A stretch of 64,000 nt of DNA from Cryobacterium sp. (GTDB lineage Bacteria > Actinomycetota > Actinomycetes > Actinomycetales > Microbacteriaceae): the NCBI GenBank assembly GCA_019638935.1, contig JAHBSW010000010.1, positions 1 to 64,000 on the forward strand. The letters run 5' to 3'. Under the pieces are notes generated by a model. It saw nothing but the letters and a program-made list of their open reading frames with translations. It had not been told where the DNA came from and did not search any database. A program made the translations under genes and the position numbers. Each line of letters starts with the position of its first letter. Position 1 is the stretch's first letter. Of this stretch, positions 36,617 to 45,976 are shown piece by piece.

Positions 36617-38271
36617 CCTGCGGTCTCCTTCTCGAACTGCTCGCGCAGCTCTACCTTGCGAACCTTGCCCGTGGCGGTCATTGGAAGCTCTTCGACGACA
36701 CGCAGCTCCTCTGGCCACTTCTGGCGTGTCACGCGGCGCTCTTCGAGATGCCGCGCCACGTCGTCGAGGGTCAACGTCGCCCCGGGGCGCAGAACGACGA
36801 AGGCGCACCCCTTCTCGCCCAGCCGCTCGTCGTGCACGGCCACAACGGCCACCGCCTGAATGCTCGGATGGGCGACCAGTTCGTTCTCGACCTCGAGAGC
36901 GCTGATCTTGATCCCCCCGCGGTTGACTATGTCTTTGACCCGGTCGACGTAGAGCACATAGCCGTCGTCGTCCATGGTGCAGAGGTCGCCCTGGTAGAAC
37001 CATCCGTCGTCCCCGCGCACCTCAGCGGTCAGCTCGGGTTCCCCGAGGTAGCCGAGAAAGACGTGCGGGCCGCGCGTGGCGTACTCGCCGAGCTCTCCCG
37101 TGGGGAGCGTTGCCGCGTGATCGGCGGGTGCTGCGCTTCGAGACTCGACACCGGGAAAGGCCTTGCCATCGCTGCCCACGAACTTCTCCCAGGGCGCATC
37201 CAGCGCAACGGAGGTGTGCAGAGGCGCTTCAGCGCTGCCGAACACACGGATGAGGGCGGTGTCCATCTCCGCGCGAGCTCGCTCGACCAGCACCGGCGGT
37301 ATCCGTGCCCCACCCGACATGAAGTACCTGAAGCGCGAGAGGTCGTAGTCCCCGAGATTCGGAACGTCGAGCATCCCGGCGATGAAAGGTGTTGCGCTCA
37401 CCGTCATGACGGCACCCTCTTCGGCAACGAGTGCGACCGCATGGGCAGGGTCCCACTTGTCCTGCAGCACGAGCTTGGCGCCGTTGAGCAAGGAGCCGTA
37501 GACGCCGAAGAGCAGCCCGGTCACATGCCCGATCGGGCTCGGCATCCAGATCGGAGTGTCTGGCCCCAGTCCGAGCGCGGATTGAACGAGCAGTGGTGGC
37601 ACCAGATCGGTGTTGTGCGTGTGAATGACGCCCTTGGGGGCGCCGGTCGTTCCCGAGGTGAAACTCACCTTCGAGATGCTGTCGGGGTCGGGTCGCAGCA
37701 GGGCGTACTCGTCGGGGCTCAACGGCGACGTCGCGGCGAGTGCCGACAGATCCAGCAGGCCCTCGCCGCCGCCCACCGCGATCGCGTGTGCGAGTGTCGG
37801 AACCTCGTCGAGAACACGACGCGCCATCGCGGCGAAGTCGAAACCTCGATAGTCCGCCTGAACGACATACGCCTGCGCATTCGTCTTGCCCAGCATGAAG
37901 CAGCCGTCTTTCTCGCGGTAAATCGTCAGCATCGTCAGGGCTTTGAGACCCGCCCGCTGGATGGCGAGATACGTCTCGACGAACTCGACCGAGTTCGGCA
38001 GCTGAATGCCGACGAAGTCACCGGGCCGGAGCCCCAGTCCGATGAAACCGGCTGCGATCCGATCCACGGCGTCTGAGAGCTCACGCCAGGTTCGGCGTTC
38101 ACCCTCGGCGACGAGGGCGATGTCGTCCGGGCGCTCGGCGGCGTGCTCCGTGAGAAAGTCGGTGAGCACACGATCGCGCCACAGCCCGGACTCCCGAAAC
38201 GCCTGCATCGTCTCCCGGTCGTAGACATCAGAAGCCCGGATGTCGCCGCCGAGCTCTCTCGACACGCTCAT
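36613..38271 (-). CDS. AMP-forming acyl-CoA ligase, cyclohexanecarboxylate-CoA ligase (AliA)-like
   Basis: 552 residues of the ANL superfamily. Visible are the P-loop FTSGTTGAPKGVIHTH (about 196-211), the A5 region RVFGSAEAPLHTS, the hinge YVDRVKDIVNRGGIKIS, and the catalytic Lys in TATGKVRKVELRE near the end. The N-terminal LWRDRVLTDFLTEHAAERPDD and the LTIYREKDG motif resemble AliA of cyclohexanecarboxylate degraders. The enzyme makes the CoA thioester of the imported acid in the cytoplasm. The exact substrate is inferred from neighbours. Confidence 0.8.
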   Translation of the reverse strand: MSVSRELGGDIRASDVYDRETMQAFRESGLWRDRVLTDFLTEHAAERPDDIALVAEGERRTWRELSDAVDRIAAGFIGLGLRPGDFVGIQLPNSVEFVETYLAIQRAGLKALTMLTIYREKDGCFMLGKTNAQAYVVQADYRGFDFAAMARRVLDEVPTLAHAIAVGGGEGLLDLSALAATSPLSPDEYALLRPDPDSISKVSFTSGTTGAPKGVIHTHNTDLVPPLLVQSALGLGPDTPIWMPSPIGHVTGLLFGVYGSLLNGAKLVLQDKWDPAHAVALVAEEGAVMTVSATPFIAGMLDVPNLGDYDLSRFRYFMSGGARIPPVLVERARAEMDTALIRVFGSAEAPLHTSVALDAPWEKFVGSDGKAFPGVESRSAAPADHAATLPTGELGEYATRGPHVFLGYLGEPELTAEVRGDDGWFYQGDLCTMDDDGYVLYVDRVKDIVNRGGIKISALEVENELVAHPSIQAVAVVAVHDERLGEKGCAFVVLRPGATLTLDDVARHLEERRVTRQKWPEELRVVEELPMTATGKVRKVELREQFEKETAG

Positions 38272-38286
38272 CGCTTCCCCTCTCCC

Positions 38287-40008
38287 TTAGCTCGCAGCAT
38301 CCGATATGACGATCTCAGGCGAGTCTTTCAAGAACACCTTCTCGGGATCGAATCCACGAAGCAGCGCCAACTGAGCTGGCGTCGGTCGCGGTTCAAGGGT
38401 GGCGGTCTCGCTCACCTCGAACTTCCATGGCGACGCGGCTCTCATAGCCGCCACGGCCTCCTCGAGGGAGCAGGGCTCCTCCGCGATGTATCGAATCAGC
38501 TGCCAGCTGCTGCCCACACGTTCGAAGACGCCGAGCGATGAAACGATGCTCTGAACCTGCGTTCCCGGGCTCGTGATGTACGCGACGGCGTCCACTAAGC
38601 GCTCATGTGCCACGGTCAAGAGAATCTCGTTGGCCCCGCTCGCGATGTCGTTCGCGCCACCGGATCCGACGAGGAAGCTTCCGTCCGCGGTCACCGTCGA
38701 GTTGGTATTGCCTGCCTGGTCGACCTCACCGGCGCCGAGAACTCCCAGAGTGCGCGTGCTCGGACCGCTCACATACGCCCCCAGCACCGTCATGACATCG
38801 GTGAGCACCGTGCTCGTGGGGAGGTTTCGGTGCGAGAAGATGAAGGGCTCTCCGGGCCGGGGGCTGTAGCCGTACATCCCTATCTCGGCCATGAGCTCGA
38901 CATCGCGACCCGATGCCTTGATCGCGTCAGCGGCCACCCACGACGCCAGGTTCGCTTGACCGACGCCCGAGAGAATCGCATCGAACCCCTCCGACCCGAC
39001 CCGGCAGTCGATCTGCCTCGCGGCGGCGAGGATCTGGCGTTCGATCGGCGTGGGCGGACCACCCCACGGCTCGTCGAGCCCCTCGGCCCATTGACCCGGG
39101 CGCGCACTCTCGACGAGTTCGTCGAGTCGGCTCGAACCGACCTTCGCGAGATAGTCGTCGTGGCTGCTCACGCCCCGCACCCACTCGTCGATCCACGTCG
39201 AGAACGACTCGGCGGTTCGCGATGCGGTCAGCACATCGGCCATGAACCTGCCGTCATCGATGTAGTCGGGAACCCCCGTGCCGGTGGGCGCGAGCAAGCC
39301 GTAGGGATGCGAACCGAACGGTGCGACGCTCACCGACCGAACGAGGTGGCCGGGAACCTTGACGAGGGTGTTGTTCGCGATGATGTCTTCGCGCGCTACG
39401 ACCCTCTCCACCGTTGCCACCACCCCCCGACGCGCCGCGAGGGCGCCCCACTGGGCCTCGCCGTAGGGTGCCGACAGAACGAGGTTTCCGTCTTCGTCGG
39501 CGGCGACGGCGTGAACGATCGTCACGTCGGGGTTGAGTGCGGAGACGACACCGACGGGCTCACCGGTGAAGGGGTCGGGCATCGTCGTGAACGAGGAGGC
39601 GAGGTCCGCTTCCATCGAGCTCCCGGCGATCGACTTGACCGGAAAGTGCCCGACACCGAGTCCCCCGGCGACCAGTCGAGCGATGAGCGCCCACATCGAC
39701 CAGTTCTCGACCTCGACCCGCCCCTGGGCGACGGCCCGCTGGAAGGCCTTGTTGGGTCTCGCCATCGGATAGTTCTCGCCGACGAAAGAGGCGATCACCT
39801 TCGTCACTATGCCGAGTTCGACAAGCGCGTGCTGAACGCTCACCATTCCCGCGGTGACGAGTGTCAGCTCGGCGTCTTTGCCCGCAAAGCTCCGCGCAAG
39901 CTGCATGAGTGCCGCATTGGGGCGTGCGTTGGTGTACGCGGCAAGCACGGTGTCTCGCGGTTCGATGAACTTCTCGATCGCGATGGAGAGCGGCACTATT
40001 TTGCTCAT
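38287..40008 (-). CDS. Fused two-subunit CoA-transferase/hydrolase, IpdAB-like
   Basis: 573 residues. The N-terminal half (1 to about 300) corresponds to the alpha subunit of family I CoA-transferases (FIEPRDTVLAAYTNARP, LNPDVTIVHAVAADEDGN), and the C-terminal half (about 310-500) to the beta subunit, with MAEIGMYGYSPRPGE where the family keeps its key glutamate and a GSGGANDIASGA loop like that of glutaconate CoA-transferase and IpdB. In steroid catabolism IpdAB is not a transferase but a hydrolase that opens the last ring. Here the two subunits are one chain. It sits between the ligase and the BadH-like gene, which supports a ring-opening or CoA-transfer step. Confidence 0.75.
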   Translation of the reverse strand: MSKIVPLSIAIEKFIEPRDTVLAAYTNARPNAALMQLARSFAGKDAELTLVTAGMVSVQHALVELGIVTKVIASFVGENYPMARPNKAFQRAVAQGRVEVENWSMWALIARLVAGGLGVGHFPVKSIAGSSMEADLASSFTTMPDPFTGEPVGVVSALNPDVTIVHAVAADEDGNLVLSAPYGEAQWGALAARRGVVATVERVVAREDIIANNTLVKVPGHLVRSVSVAPFGSHPYGLLAPTGTGVPDYIDDGRFMADVLTASRTAESFSTWIDEWVRGVSSHDDYLAKVGSSRLDELVESARPGQWAEGLDEPWGGPPTPIERQILAAARQIDCRVGSEGFDAILSGVGQANLASWVAADAIKASGRDVELMAEIGMYGYSPRPGEPFIFSHRNLPTSTVLTDVMTVLGAYVSGPSTRTLGVLGAGEVDQAGNTNSTVTADGSFLVGSGGANDIASGANEILLTVAHERLVDAVAYITSPGTQVQSIVSSLGVFERVGSSWQLIRYIAEEPCSLEEAVAAMRAASPWKFEVSETATLEPRPTPAQLALLRGFDPEKVFLKDSPEIVISDAAS

Positions 40009-40024
40009 GGGCTGGGGTCCGAGA

Positions 40025-40777
40025 TCACGACGTCATCGTGAGCCCACCACTCACGGAGAGCGTTTGCCCCGTGATGTAGGAGGCTCCGGCTGACGCGAGG
40101 AAGACGATGGGGGCAGCTTGTTCGTCGGCGGTGCCCATGCGCTTGAGAGGAACCGCTTTGATCATCCGGTCGATGACGTGCTGATCGGACTGTGCGCGCA
40201 GCAACGGGGTATCGGTCGGACCGGGCGAGATCGCGTTGACGCGGATGTTGTCGCGTGCCGTCTCTCGGGCAAGCGACTTCACGAAACCGATCACCCCCGC
40301 TTTCGCCGCCGCGTACACGGTTTCACCCAGCGTGCCCACCTTGCCGGCATCCGAACTCGTCAGCACGATCGCGCCGCCCTTGCCGTGTTCCTTCATGTGA
40401 TCGAAGGCGGCTCGACTGAAGTAAATGCTGCCGAGAAGGTTGATTCGGATGATTCGATCCCAGTAGTCCTCGTCTTCGTCGGCGAAGAACGTCGTGTCCG
40501 ACCATCCGACGGTGCTCGCCATGACACTCACGGGGCCGAAGGCGGCGACGGCTTCCTGCACCAGGCGCTCGTTGTCGGCGCGACTCGTGATGTCGAACTG
40601 CACGGCTGTCGCCTCACCGCCGACTTGCTGGATCAGCTCGACCGTTTCGCGCGCGCCGTCGAGATTGCGATCGGCGGCGACGACCTTTGCGCCGTAAGAG
40701 GAGAACAGCAGGGCGGTTGCCTGTCCGATGCCGCTGCCACCACCGGCAACGACGACGTTCTGATCGTCAAATCTCAT
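40025..40777 (-). CDS. BadH-like 2-hydroxycyclohexanecarboxyl-CoA dehydrogenase (SDR)
   Basis: 250 residues, classical SDR with GGGSGIGQA (11-19), acidic DR after strand 2, VYAAAK (YxxxK) with Ser in LTSSDAGKVG, and PGPTDTP. The TSSDAGKVG...GETVYAAAK stretch is like BadH of Rhodopseudomonas palustris, which oxidises 2-hydroxycyclohexane-1-carboxyl-CoA to the 2-keto compound. It lies directly before (in transcription, after) the BadI-like hydrolase, as expected for successive steps. Confidence 0.8.
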   Translation of the reverse strand: MRFDDQNVVVAGGGSGIGQATALLFSSYGAKVVAADRNLDGARETVELIQQVGGEATAVQFDITSRADNERLVQEAVAAFGPVSVMASTVGWSDTTFFADEDEDYWDRIIRINLLGSIYFSRAAFDHMKEHGKGGAIVLTSSDAGKVGTLGETVYAAAKAGVIGFVKSLARETARDNIRVNAISPGPTDTPLLRAQSDQHVIDRMIKAVPLKRMGTADEQAAPIVFLASAGASYITGQTLSVSGGLTMTS

Positions 40778-40804
40778 GAGAACTCCTTTGTTGATCTGGT
40801 GGCT

Positions 40805-41593
40805 TCAGCGGAACTGGGCGAAGTTGGGAGCCCGCTTTTCGAGGAACGCCTGAGTTCCTTCGTGAAACTCGTCGGTGCCGTGGATGAAGTTGATCATCTG
40901 CTGGCCGTGCTGAACCGAGGCCCAGAGCTGGTCGGACTCGAAGTTGAGCGAGATCTTCGCGACGCGCAGAGCCTGCGGACTCAGCGAGAGCAGCCGCTCG
41001 CACCACGCGTCGACCGCCGCGTCGAGCTCGGCTACCGGTACGACCTTGTTGATGAGTCGCAGCTCGAGAGCCTCCTTCGCGGGGATGCGCTCGCACAGCA
41101 TGACGATTTCGCGGGCCTTGCGCTCACCCACGATGCGCGGAAGCAACTGGGTGCCCCACCACACGGGCACGCTTCCCATCTTCGGTCCCGCTTGGCCGAA
41201 GGTCGAGTCGTCCGACGCGATGGTGAGGTCGCACAGCATCTGGAGCTCGTTTCCGCCGCCCACGGCGAATCCGCGCACGCGAGCGATCACCGGCTTGCCG
41301 CACCCGCGCATGACGAGCGAAAGATTGCTCGTGAGGCGATTCATCCGTGCTGCGCCGCGAGGGTCCGATGCGTCCTCCCACGCGATGTCGCCACCCGAAC
41401 AGAACGCCTTCTCACCCGCTCCCGTGATCACGACGACCCCGACCTCGCGGTCTTGCTCGGCAAGCGTGAACGCCTCGATCAGCTCCACGAGGGTCTCTTC
41501 GCGGAACGCGTTGTACTTCTCGGGACGATTGATCGTGATTCGAGCCACGCCGCCGGAGGTGTCGTAGATGATGTCCTGGAATGAGCTGGTCAT
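40805..41593 (-). CDS. BadI-like 2-ketocyclohexanecarboxyl-CoA hydrolase
   Basis: 262 residues of the crotonase fold. FQDIIYDTSGGVARITINRP at the start, FGQAGPKMGSV (about 143-153), and ERKAREIVMLCERIPAKEAL are closely matched to BadI, which opens the 2-ketocyclohexane ring to pimelyl-CoA. The GPKMGS segment is shared with MenB-like ring-forming and ring-cleaving crotonases rather than hydratases. Starts at ATG 41593, overlapping the stop of the preceding crotonase gene. Strongest single indicator that the island cleaves an alicyclic ring. Confidence 0.82.
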   Translation of the reverse strand: MTSSFQDIIYDTSGGVARITINRPEKYNAFREETLVELIEAFTLAEQDREVGVVVITGAGEKAFCSGGDIAWEDASDPRGAARMNRLTSNLSLVMRGCGKPVIARVRGFAVGGGNELQMLCDLTIASDDSTFGQAGPKMGSVPVWWGTQLLPRIVGERKAREIVMLCERIPAKEALELRLINKVVPVAELDAAVDAWCERLLSLSPQALRVAKISLNFESDQLWASVQHGQQMINFIHGTDEFHEGTQAFLEKRAPNFAQFR

Positions 41594-42390
41594 TGGTCGC
41601 CTTCTCTTGGTCGTCGGTCTGGGAACTGTGGGGTCGTGCGAGCGTTGAATGCTTCGAGGCCCGCGCTCGTATCCGCTGACATCGCATACGCGATAGCGCG
41701 GGGGCGTTCTATCGCCATCGCCGACTCCAAAGGCTTGGTGAGGTCGTCGCGCAGAGCTCGCTTGATCTCCGTGTTCAGGAGCGCGCTTCGCGCGGACAGA
41801 TGCGCCGCCATCTCGAGTGCACGATCGAGAACCTGCGCCGTCGGCACCACCTCGTTGACGAGGCCCCACTCCAGCGCCTGGCTCGGGGTGAATCGTTCAC
41901 CCGACATCAGCACCCAGGCGGCTCGCCGTCTGCCGATGAGCCGAGCCAGTCGCTGGATGCCGCCGCCGGCGGGATAGAAGCCGTAGGTCGCGTGTTGATC
42001 GCCGAGAACGACGTCATCGCCGACGACGACGACATCGCAAACATGGGTCAGCTCGAGCCCTCCCGCGAAGGTTGTTCCTCCGACCGCCGCGATCGTCGGC
42101 ACCTGGCACTCTTCCAACTGATTGAATACCTCGTTCCATCGGTCGATGAATCCGGCGAACTCGGTCGCGCTGCCGAACCTGGGGGCCAGTTCGGCCAGGT
42201 CACCGCCCGCGCAGAACGCGCGTCCGCGCCCCGTCACGACGAGCGCGCGGATAGCGGGATCCGCGTTGACGCGAGCAACATAGTCCGCGATCAGTTCGAG
42301 GCTCTCGGCATCGATCGCGTTGAGCTTGTCGGGGCGATTGAGCACCAGGCGAGCCACCGTTCCCTCGGTCTCCAGCAGCACCTTCCGCAT
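41590..42390 (-). CDS. Enoyl-CoA hydratase/isomerase family protein, BadK position
   Basis: 266 residues, crotonase fold, with AFCAGGDLAELAP (about 60-72) and TTFAGGLELTHVCDVVV. One of the two usual hydratase glutamates (in GLEL) is present; the second position, normally in PExxxG, is His here (DQHATYG). Position between the AliB-like dehydrogenase and BadI/BadH-like genes suggests the BadK step (hydration of cyclohex-1-enecarboxyl-CoA), but the missing Glu leaves room for isomerase activity. Overlaps the neighbouring genes at both ends by one to four bases. Confidence 0.75.
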   Translation of the reverse strand: MRKVLLETEGTVARLVLNRPDKLNAIDAESLELIADYVARVNADPAIRALVVTGRGRAFCAGGDLAELAPRFGSATEFAGFIDRWNEVFNQLEECQVPTIAAVGGTTFAGGLELTHVCDVVVVGDDVVLGDQHATYGFYPAGGGIQRLARLIGRRRAAWVLMSGERFTPSQALEWGLVNEVVPTAQVLDRALEMAAHLSARSALLNTEIKRALRDDLTKPLESAMAIERPRAIAYAMSADTSAGLEAFNARTTPQFPDRRPREGDQ

Positions 42391-43553
42391 TATCGGGGAC
42401 CGTCCCTGAGCAGGTGCCGCGCGATGAGCGAGCGCTGAAGCTGGTTGGTTCCCTCGTAGATCTGGTGGATCTTGGCGTCGCGCATGAGCATTTCGACGGG
42501 AAAGTCGGTGACGTAGCCATAGCCGCCGTGCACCTGAACCGCGTCGGAGGTCACCTGCATGGCCGAGTCGGTCGCATGAGTCTTCGCGATCGAAGCGAGA
42601 TGCGACCCGTTCGGGCGACCCTCGACGATCGCGGAGGCAGCGTCGTACACGATCGAACGCGACGTCGCCACGGCGATCTCCATGTCGGCGAGCAAGAACT
42701 GAACCCCTTGGAACTCGGAGATGCTCTGCCCGAACTGGCGACGGTCGCGCGAGTACCGCACCGAATGGTCGAGGGCCGAGGATGCCTGGCCGAGCGCCAT
42801 CGCAGCGACGACGACGCGTCCGGCGTCCAGGCCGTCCATCACCATTCTCCACCCATCGTTCACCTCGCCGAGGATGTGGTCGGCGGGCACACGGAGGTTG
42901 TCGATCGCCAGCTCTGCCGTTGCGGAGCCGTGGAGTCCCATCTTGTGCTCGTATCGGATGGCACTCACGCCGGGCGCATCGGACTCGGCGAAGAGAATGG
43001 AGATGCCCTTCGAACCGGCCTCGCCCGTGCGGACGACGAGTGCGATGAAGTCGCTGAAGCCACCGTTGGTGATGAACCGTTTGGCTCCGTTCGTCACCCA
43101 GGTGTCGCCGTCGAGCTCGGAGCGGGTCTTCACGCTCGCGAGGTCGGATCCCGCCTCGGGCTCGGTGGCACCGAGCGCACCGAGCCACTCGCCCGCAGCG
43201 ATCTTCTGCAGCGCGTCGAGCAGCCAGTCATCGGACTGACCGCCATCCGCTGCCCGAACGAGCAGCTTGCTCGATACCCAGTGAGCGGTCAGGTAGGTTG
43301 CCGCGCTCGGGTAGACCCGTGCGATCTCCTCCACGACGACGAGCTCGTCGAACAGATTCGTGTCGGAGCCGCCGAATCGCTCGGGAACGATGAGCCCGAG
43401 AAAGCCCGCTTCGGCCAGCACGTCGCGAATGGCGGGCGAGAACGTCTGGTCTCGCTCCACCTTCTCGACGAGCGGACCGATCTTTCTCTCGGCCACCTCT
43501 CGCGCGAACGCGGCGAGGTCGAGCACTTCTTCGGACAGGTGATTTCGCAGCAC
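42390..43553 (-). CDS. Acyl-CoA dehydrogenase, AliB-like candidate
   Basis: 387 residues, full acyl-CoA dehydrogenase fold. ALGATEPEAGSDLASVKT is the FAD-contact motif, FITNGGFSDF follows, and IYEGTNQLQRSLIA near the end keeps the MCAD-type catalytic Glu. It fits the desaturation of cyclohexanecarboxyl-CoA to cyclohex-1-enecarboxyl-CoA. TAATG couples it to the next gene. Assignment to ring desaturation rests on the neighbouring badH/badI-like genes. Confidence 0.82.
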   Translation of the reverse strand: MLRNHLSEEVLDLAAFAREVAERKIGPLVEKVERDQTFSPAIRDVLAEAGFLGLIVPERFGGSDTNLFDELVVVEEIARVYPSAATYLTAHWVSSKLLVRAADGGQSDDWLLDALQKIAAGEWLGALGATEPEAGSDLASVKTRSELDGDTWVTNGAKRFITNGGFSDFIALVVRTGEAGSKGISILFAESDAPGVSAIRYEHKMGLHGSATAELAIDNLRVPADHILGEVNDGWRMVMDGLDAGRVVVAAMALGQASSALDHSVRYSRDRRQFGQSISEFQGVQFLLADMEIAVATSRSIVYDAASAIVEGRPNGSHLASIAKTHATDSAMQVTSDAVQVHGGYGYVTDFPVEMLMRDAKIHQIYEGTNQLQRSLIARHLLRDGPR

Positions 43554-43561
43554 GCGGCCCC

Positions 43562-43951
43562 CTAGCTCGCTGCCGGCGCGAAGATCGGACCGAGCACGTC
43601 TTCGGGTTCGGTGCGGGAGACGTCGATTCGGTGTGCCAATTGCATGCCGTGCTCGAGCTCGTGGCCGTTGGCCTCAATGCGACCGAAGACCCTGATTCCC
43701 TCGGGCATGTCGACGTAGCCCACGTAGTACGGTTCCCTGAATCCGTAGGGCGGGCGCGACACCCAGACGGCTTCGTAGAGCGTGCCGACCGGCGAAACGG
43801 GTACCCGCTCCATAGTCTCCTGATCGTTGACGCACCACGCGCGCGGCGGGTATCTCGTGTCACCGCACGAGGGGCATCGACTCGCGGTGAGCACGGGGCC
43901 GTCGCCGAAGTCGTCAACGACCGTCTGTGATGCTCGAGGTTTGTCGCTCAT
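43562..43951 (-). CDS. DUF35 OB-fold protein with zinc ribbon
   Basis: 129 residues. The N-terminal rubredoxin-like ribbon has CPSCG (26-30) and one further Cys (WCVND), followed by PPRAW and an OB-fold. DUF35 proteins bind acyl-CoA and pair with SCP2-type thiolases or aldolases. This one lies 19 bp from the thiolase-like gene at 43971, so it is the probable subunit of that enzyme. Confidence 0.85.
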   Translation of the reverse strand: MSDKPRASQTVVDDFGDGPVLTASRCPSCGDTRYPPRAWCVNDQETMERVPVSPVGTLYEAVWVSRPPYGFREPYYVGYVDMPEGIRVFGRIEANGHELEHGMQLAHRIDVSRTEPEDVLGPIFAPAAS

Positions 43952-43970
43952 GGTCTCTTGTCTTCTCCGT

Positions 43971-45137
43971 CTATCGAGTCAGGATGGTGATGCAACTCGT
44001 CGCGAGATCGCTCTCCATGAATCCACCACTCATCTGAGCCATGGCGACCTTTGCGCCGTCCACCTGACGCACCCCCGACTCTCCGCGCAGCTGCTCCACC
44101 AGTTCGACGAGTTGCGCCGTGCCGCTCGCGCCGAGCGGGTGACCCTTCGTCAGCAGACCCCCACTCGTGCTCACCGGAATTCGGCCGCCGAGTGAGAACT
44201 CTCCGCGGGCAACCGCAGGCCCCGACTCGCCCTTTGCGACCAGACCGAGGTCCTCAATGTGGATGAGCTCGGTGATCGTGAACGCGTCGTGGACCTCGAC
44301 GACATCGAGGTCCTCGGGGCCGAGCCCCGCCTTCTCATAGGCCTGCTTGGAGGCGAGCACGTCGAGGTTGAAGGTGGTGAGCGACTTGACCTGCTCATAC
44401 TCACCGCTGCGCACCACCGACGATGCGATCCTGATCGCACGATCGCCTACCTTGAGCCGTTTCACCGCCGACTCCGTCATGAGAACGAGCGCCGCCGCCC
44501 CGTCCCCCGTGGGACAGCAATCGAACAGGTTGAGGGGGCCGGAGACGTTGGGCGAGTTGATCACATCATCGATCGAGATGGCGTTGCGATACTGCGCGAC
44601 GGGGTTGTGCACGGCATTGGCCCGGTTCTTCACGGCGACGGCGGCGAGCTGCTCGCGCGTCGTCCCGAACTCCCGCATGTGCTCCTGTGTGACCGCTGCG
44701 AAGAAGGCCGGCGGAGTGAACCCGAAGTCGCTTTCGATCTCGACGCCGTCCGAGGTGATCGGACGGCCCTTCTCCGCGCGCACCGAGAGCTGCTCGACCC
44801 CGACCACGAGGGCCACCTCGTTGAATCCACCTGCGAGCGCCATATAGGCGACGTTGAAAGCGCTCGACCCCGAGGCGCAGTACGCCTTGACGTTGTATAC
44901 GGCTACGCCGCTGATGCCGAGCTCCCAGGCGACCATCTGACCGACACCGCTCTCGTGCCCGTGCAACATTCCGCTTCGTGCCGAGCCCGCCGAAACCAGA
45001 TCGATGTCGCGCGGTGAGATCCCGGCATCGATCAGGGCGGTGCGGCTTGCCGTGCGACCGAGCGATTTCATCGACTCGTCGGCGAACTTGCCGAACGGCG
45101 TGATGCCAACGCCCACTACGTAAACTGACTCGGTCAC
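43971..45137 (-). CDS. SCP2-type thiolase
   Basis: 388 residues. The nucleophilic Cys sits in YCASGSSAFN (about 87-96), and the catalytic His in GHPLGASGT near 340. The third motif, usually CGGG, reads MSGGF, as in several SCP2-like members. It probably cleaves a 3-ketoacyl-CoA from the opened ring or side chain. The GTG at 45137 is the only good start after the neighbouring crotonase gene. Paired with the DUF35 gene downstream. Confidence 0.82.
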   Translation of the reverse strand: MTESVYVVGVGITPFGKFADESMKSLGRTASRTALIDAGISPRDIDLVSAGSARSGMLHGHESGVGQMVAWELGISGVAVYNVKAYCASGSSAFNVAYMALAGGFNEVALVVGVEQLSVRAEKGRPITSDGVEIESDFGFTPPAFFAAVTQEHMREFGTTREQLAAVAVKNRANAVHNPVAQYRNAISIDDVINSPNVSGPLNLFDCCPTGDGAAALVLMTESAVKRLKVGDRAIRIASSVVRSGEYEQVKSLTTFNLDVLASKQAYEKAGLGPEDLDVVEVHDAFTITELIHIEDLGLVAKGESGPAVARGEFSLGGRIPVSTSGGLLTKGHPLGASGTAQLVELVEQLRGESGVRQVDGAKVAMAQMSGGFMESDLATSCITILTR

Positions 45138-45163
45138 CCTGACTACTCTCTCTCGCTTCGCGA

Positions 45164-45949
45164 TCAGCGGTTCTTGTACTGCGGGTCGCGCTTCTCTTTG
45201 AACGCGGCCGGTCCCTCTTTCGCGTCTTCGCTGTAGAACACACGCTGAGCGGTGTAGAAGTCGTTTGCGAACGCGGCGTCGAGCGCGAGGGAGCGCACGA
45301 CGGACTCCTTGGCCGTGCGCAGCGCGAGCGGCCCGTTCTTCGTCAAGCGCACGGCGAGCTCGAACGCTCGTTCGCGCACCTGATCGATCGGAACGACCTC
45401 GTTGACGAGACCGATCTCGCGAGCACGCTCGGCACCGATCATGTCGCCCGTGAGCAGCAGTTCCATCGCGACCGCCCACGGAATCTGTCGCGGCAGTCGA
45501 ACGTGCGAGCCGCCAAGAGGAACGATGCCCCACTTGACCTCGCCGAGACCGAAGCGTGCGTTCTCCGATGCGATCCGAATGTCGGTGCCCTGCAGCATCT
45601 CGAGTCCGCCTGCCGTGCAGATGCCGTTGACGGCGGCGATGATGGGCTTGAACACATCACTGAAGTGACGCTTCGTCGGGTCCGGAACGACCTCACGAAG
45701 CTGAGTCTCGGGCGTCGCGGTGAGGTTCTTCACGGTCGAGCCCAGATCGGCGCCAGCACAGAATGCCTTGTCGCCCACGGCCTGGAAGAGGATGACCCAT
45801 ACGTCGTCGTCGGCGTTCGCCTCCGCGAAGGCGGCGCGGATCCCGGTGCGCATCTCTGGCGTGACCGCGTTGTAGCGGTCGGGGTTGTTGAGGGTGATTA
45901 CCGCGACCTTCTCGCGAACCTCGTAGACAATCGTCTCTGGGAGTTCCAT
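45164..45949 (-). CDS. Enoyl-CoA hydratase
   Basis: 261 residues, crotonase fold with AFCAGADLGS (oxyanion loop) and both hydratase glutamates in place (GGLEML and LGEVKWGIVPLGGS). It probably adds water to an unsaturated acyl-CoA before the aldolase-like or thiolase step. Ends EKRDPQYKNR. It lies between the two thiolase/DUF35 pairs in the long operon. Confidence 0.85.
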   Translation of the reverse strand: MELPETIVYEVREKVAVITLNNPDRYNAVTPEMRTGIRAAFAEANADDDVWVILFQAVGDKAFCAGADLGSTVKNLTATPETQLREVVPDPTKRHFSDVFKPIIAAVNGICTAGGLEMLQGTDIRIASENARFGLGEVKWGIVPLGGSHVRLPRQIPWAVAMELLLTGDMIGAERAREIGLVNEVVPIDQVRERAFELAVRLTKNGPLALRTAKESVVRSLALDAAFANDFYTAQRVFYSEDAKEGPAAFKEKRDPQYKNR

Positions 45950-45976
45950 GACTTCCTCTTTTCAGCCGGCTTCTCG

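Noticed and set aside
44895..44900. GTATAC inside the SCP2-type thiolase gene, and another at 31260-31265 in the TRAP permease gene
   Set aside because: Both lie within codons and lack the upstream TAC half; chance occurrences, not operators.
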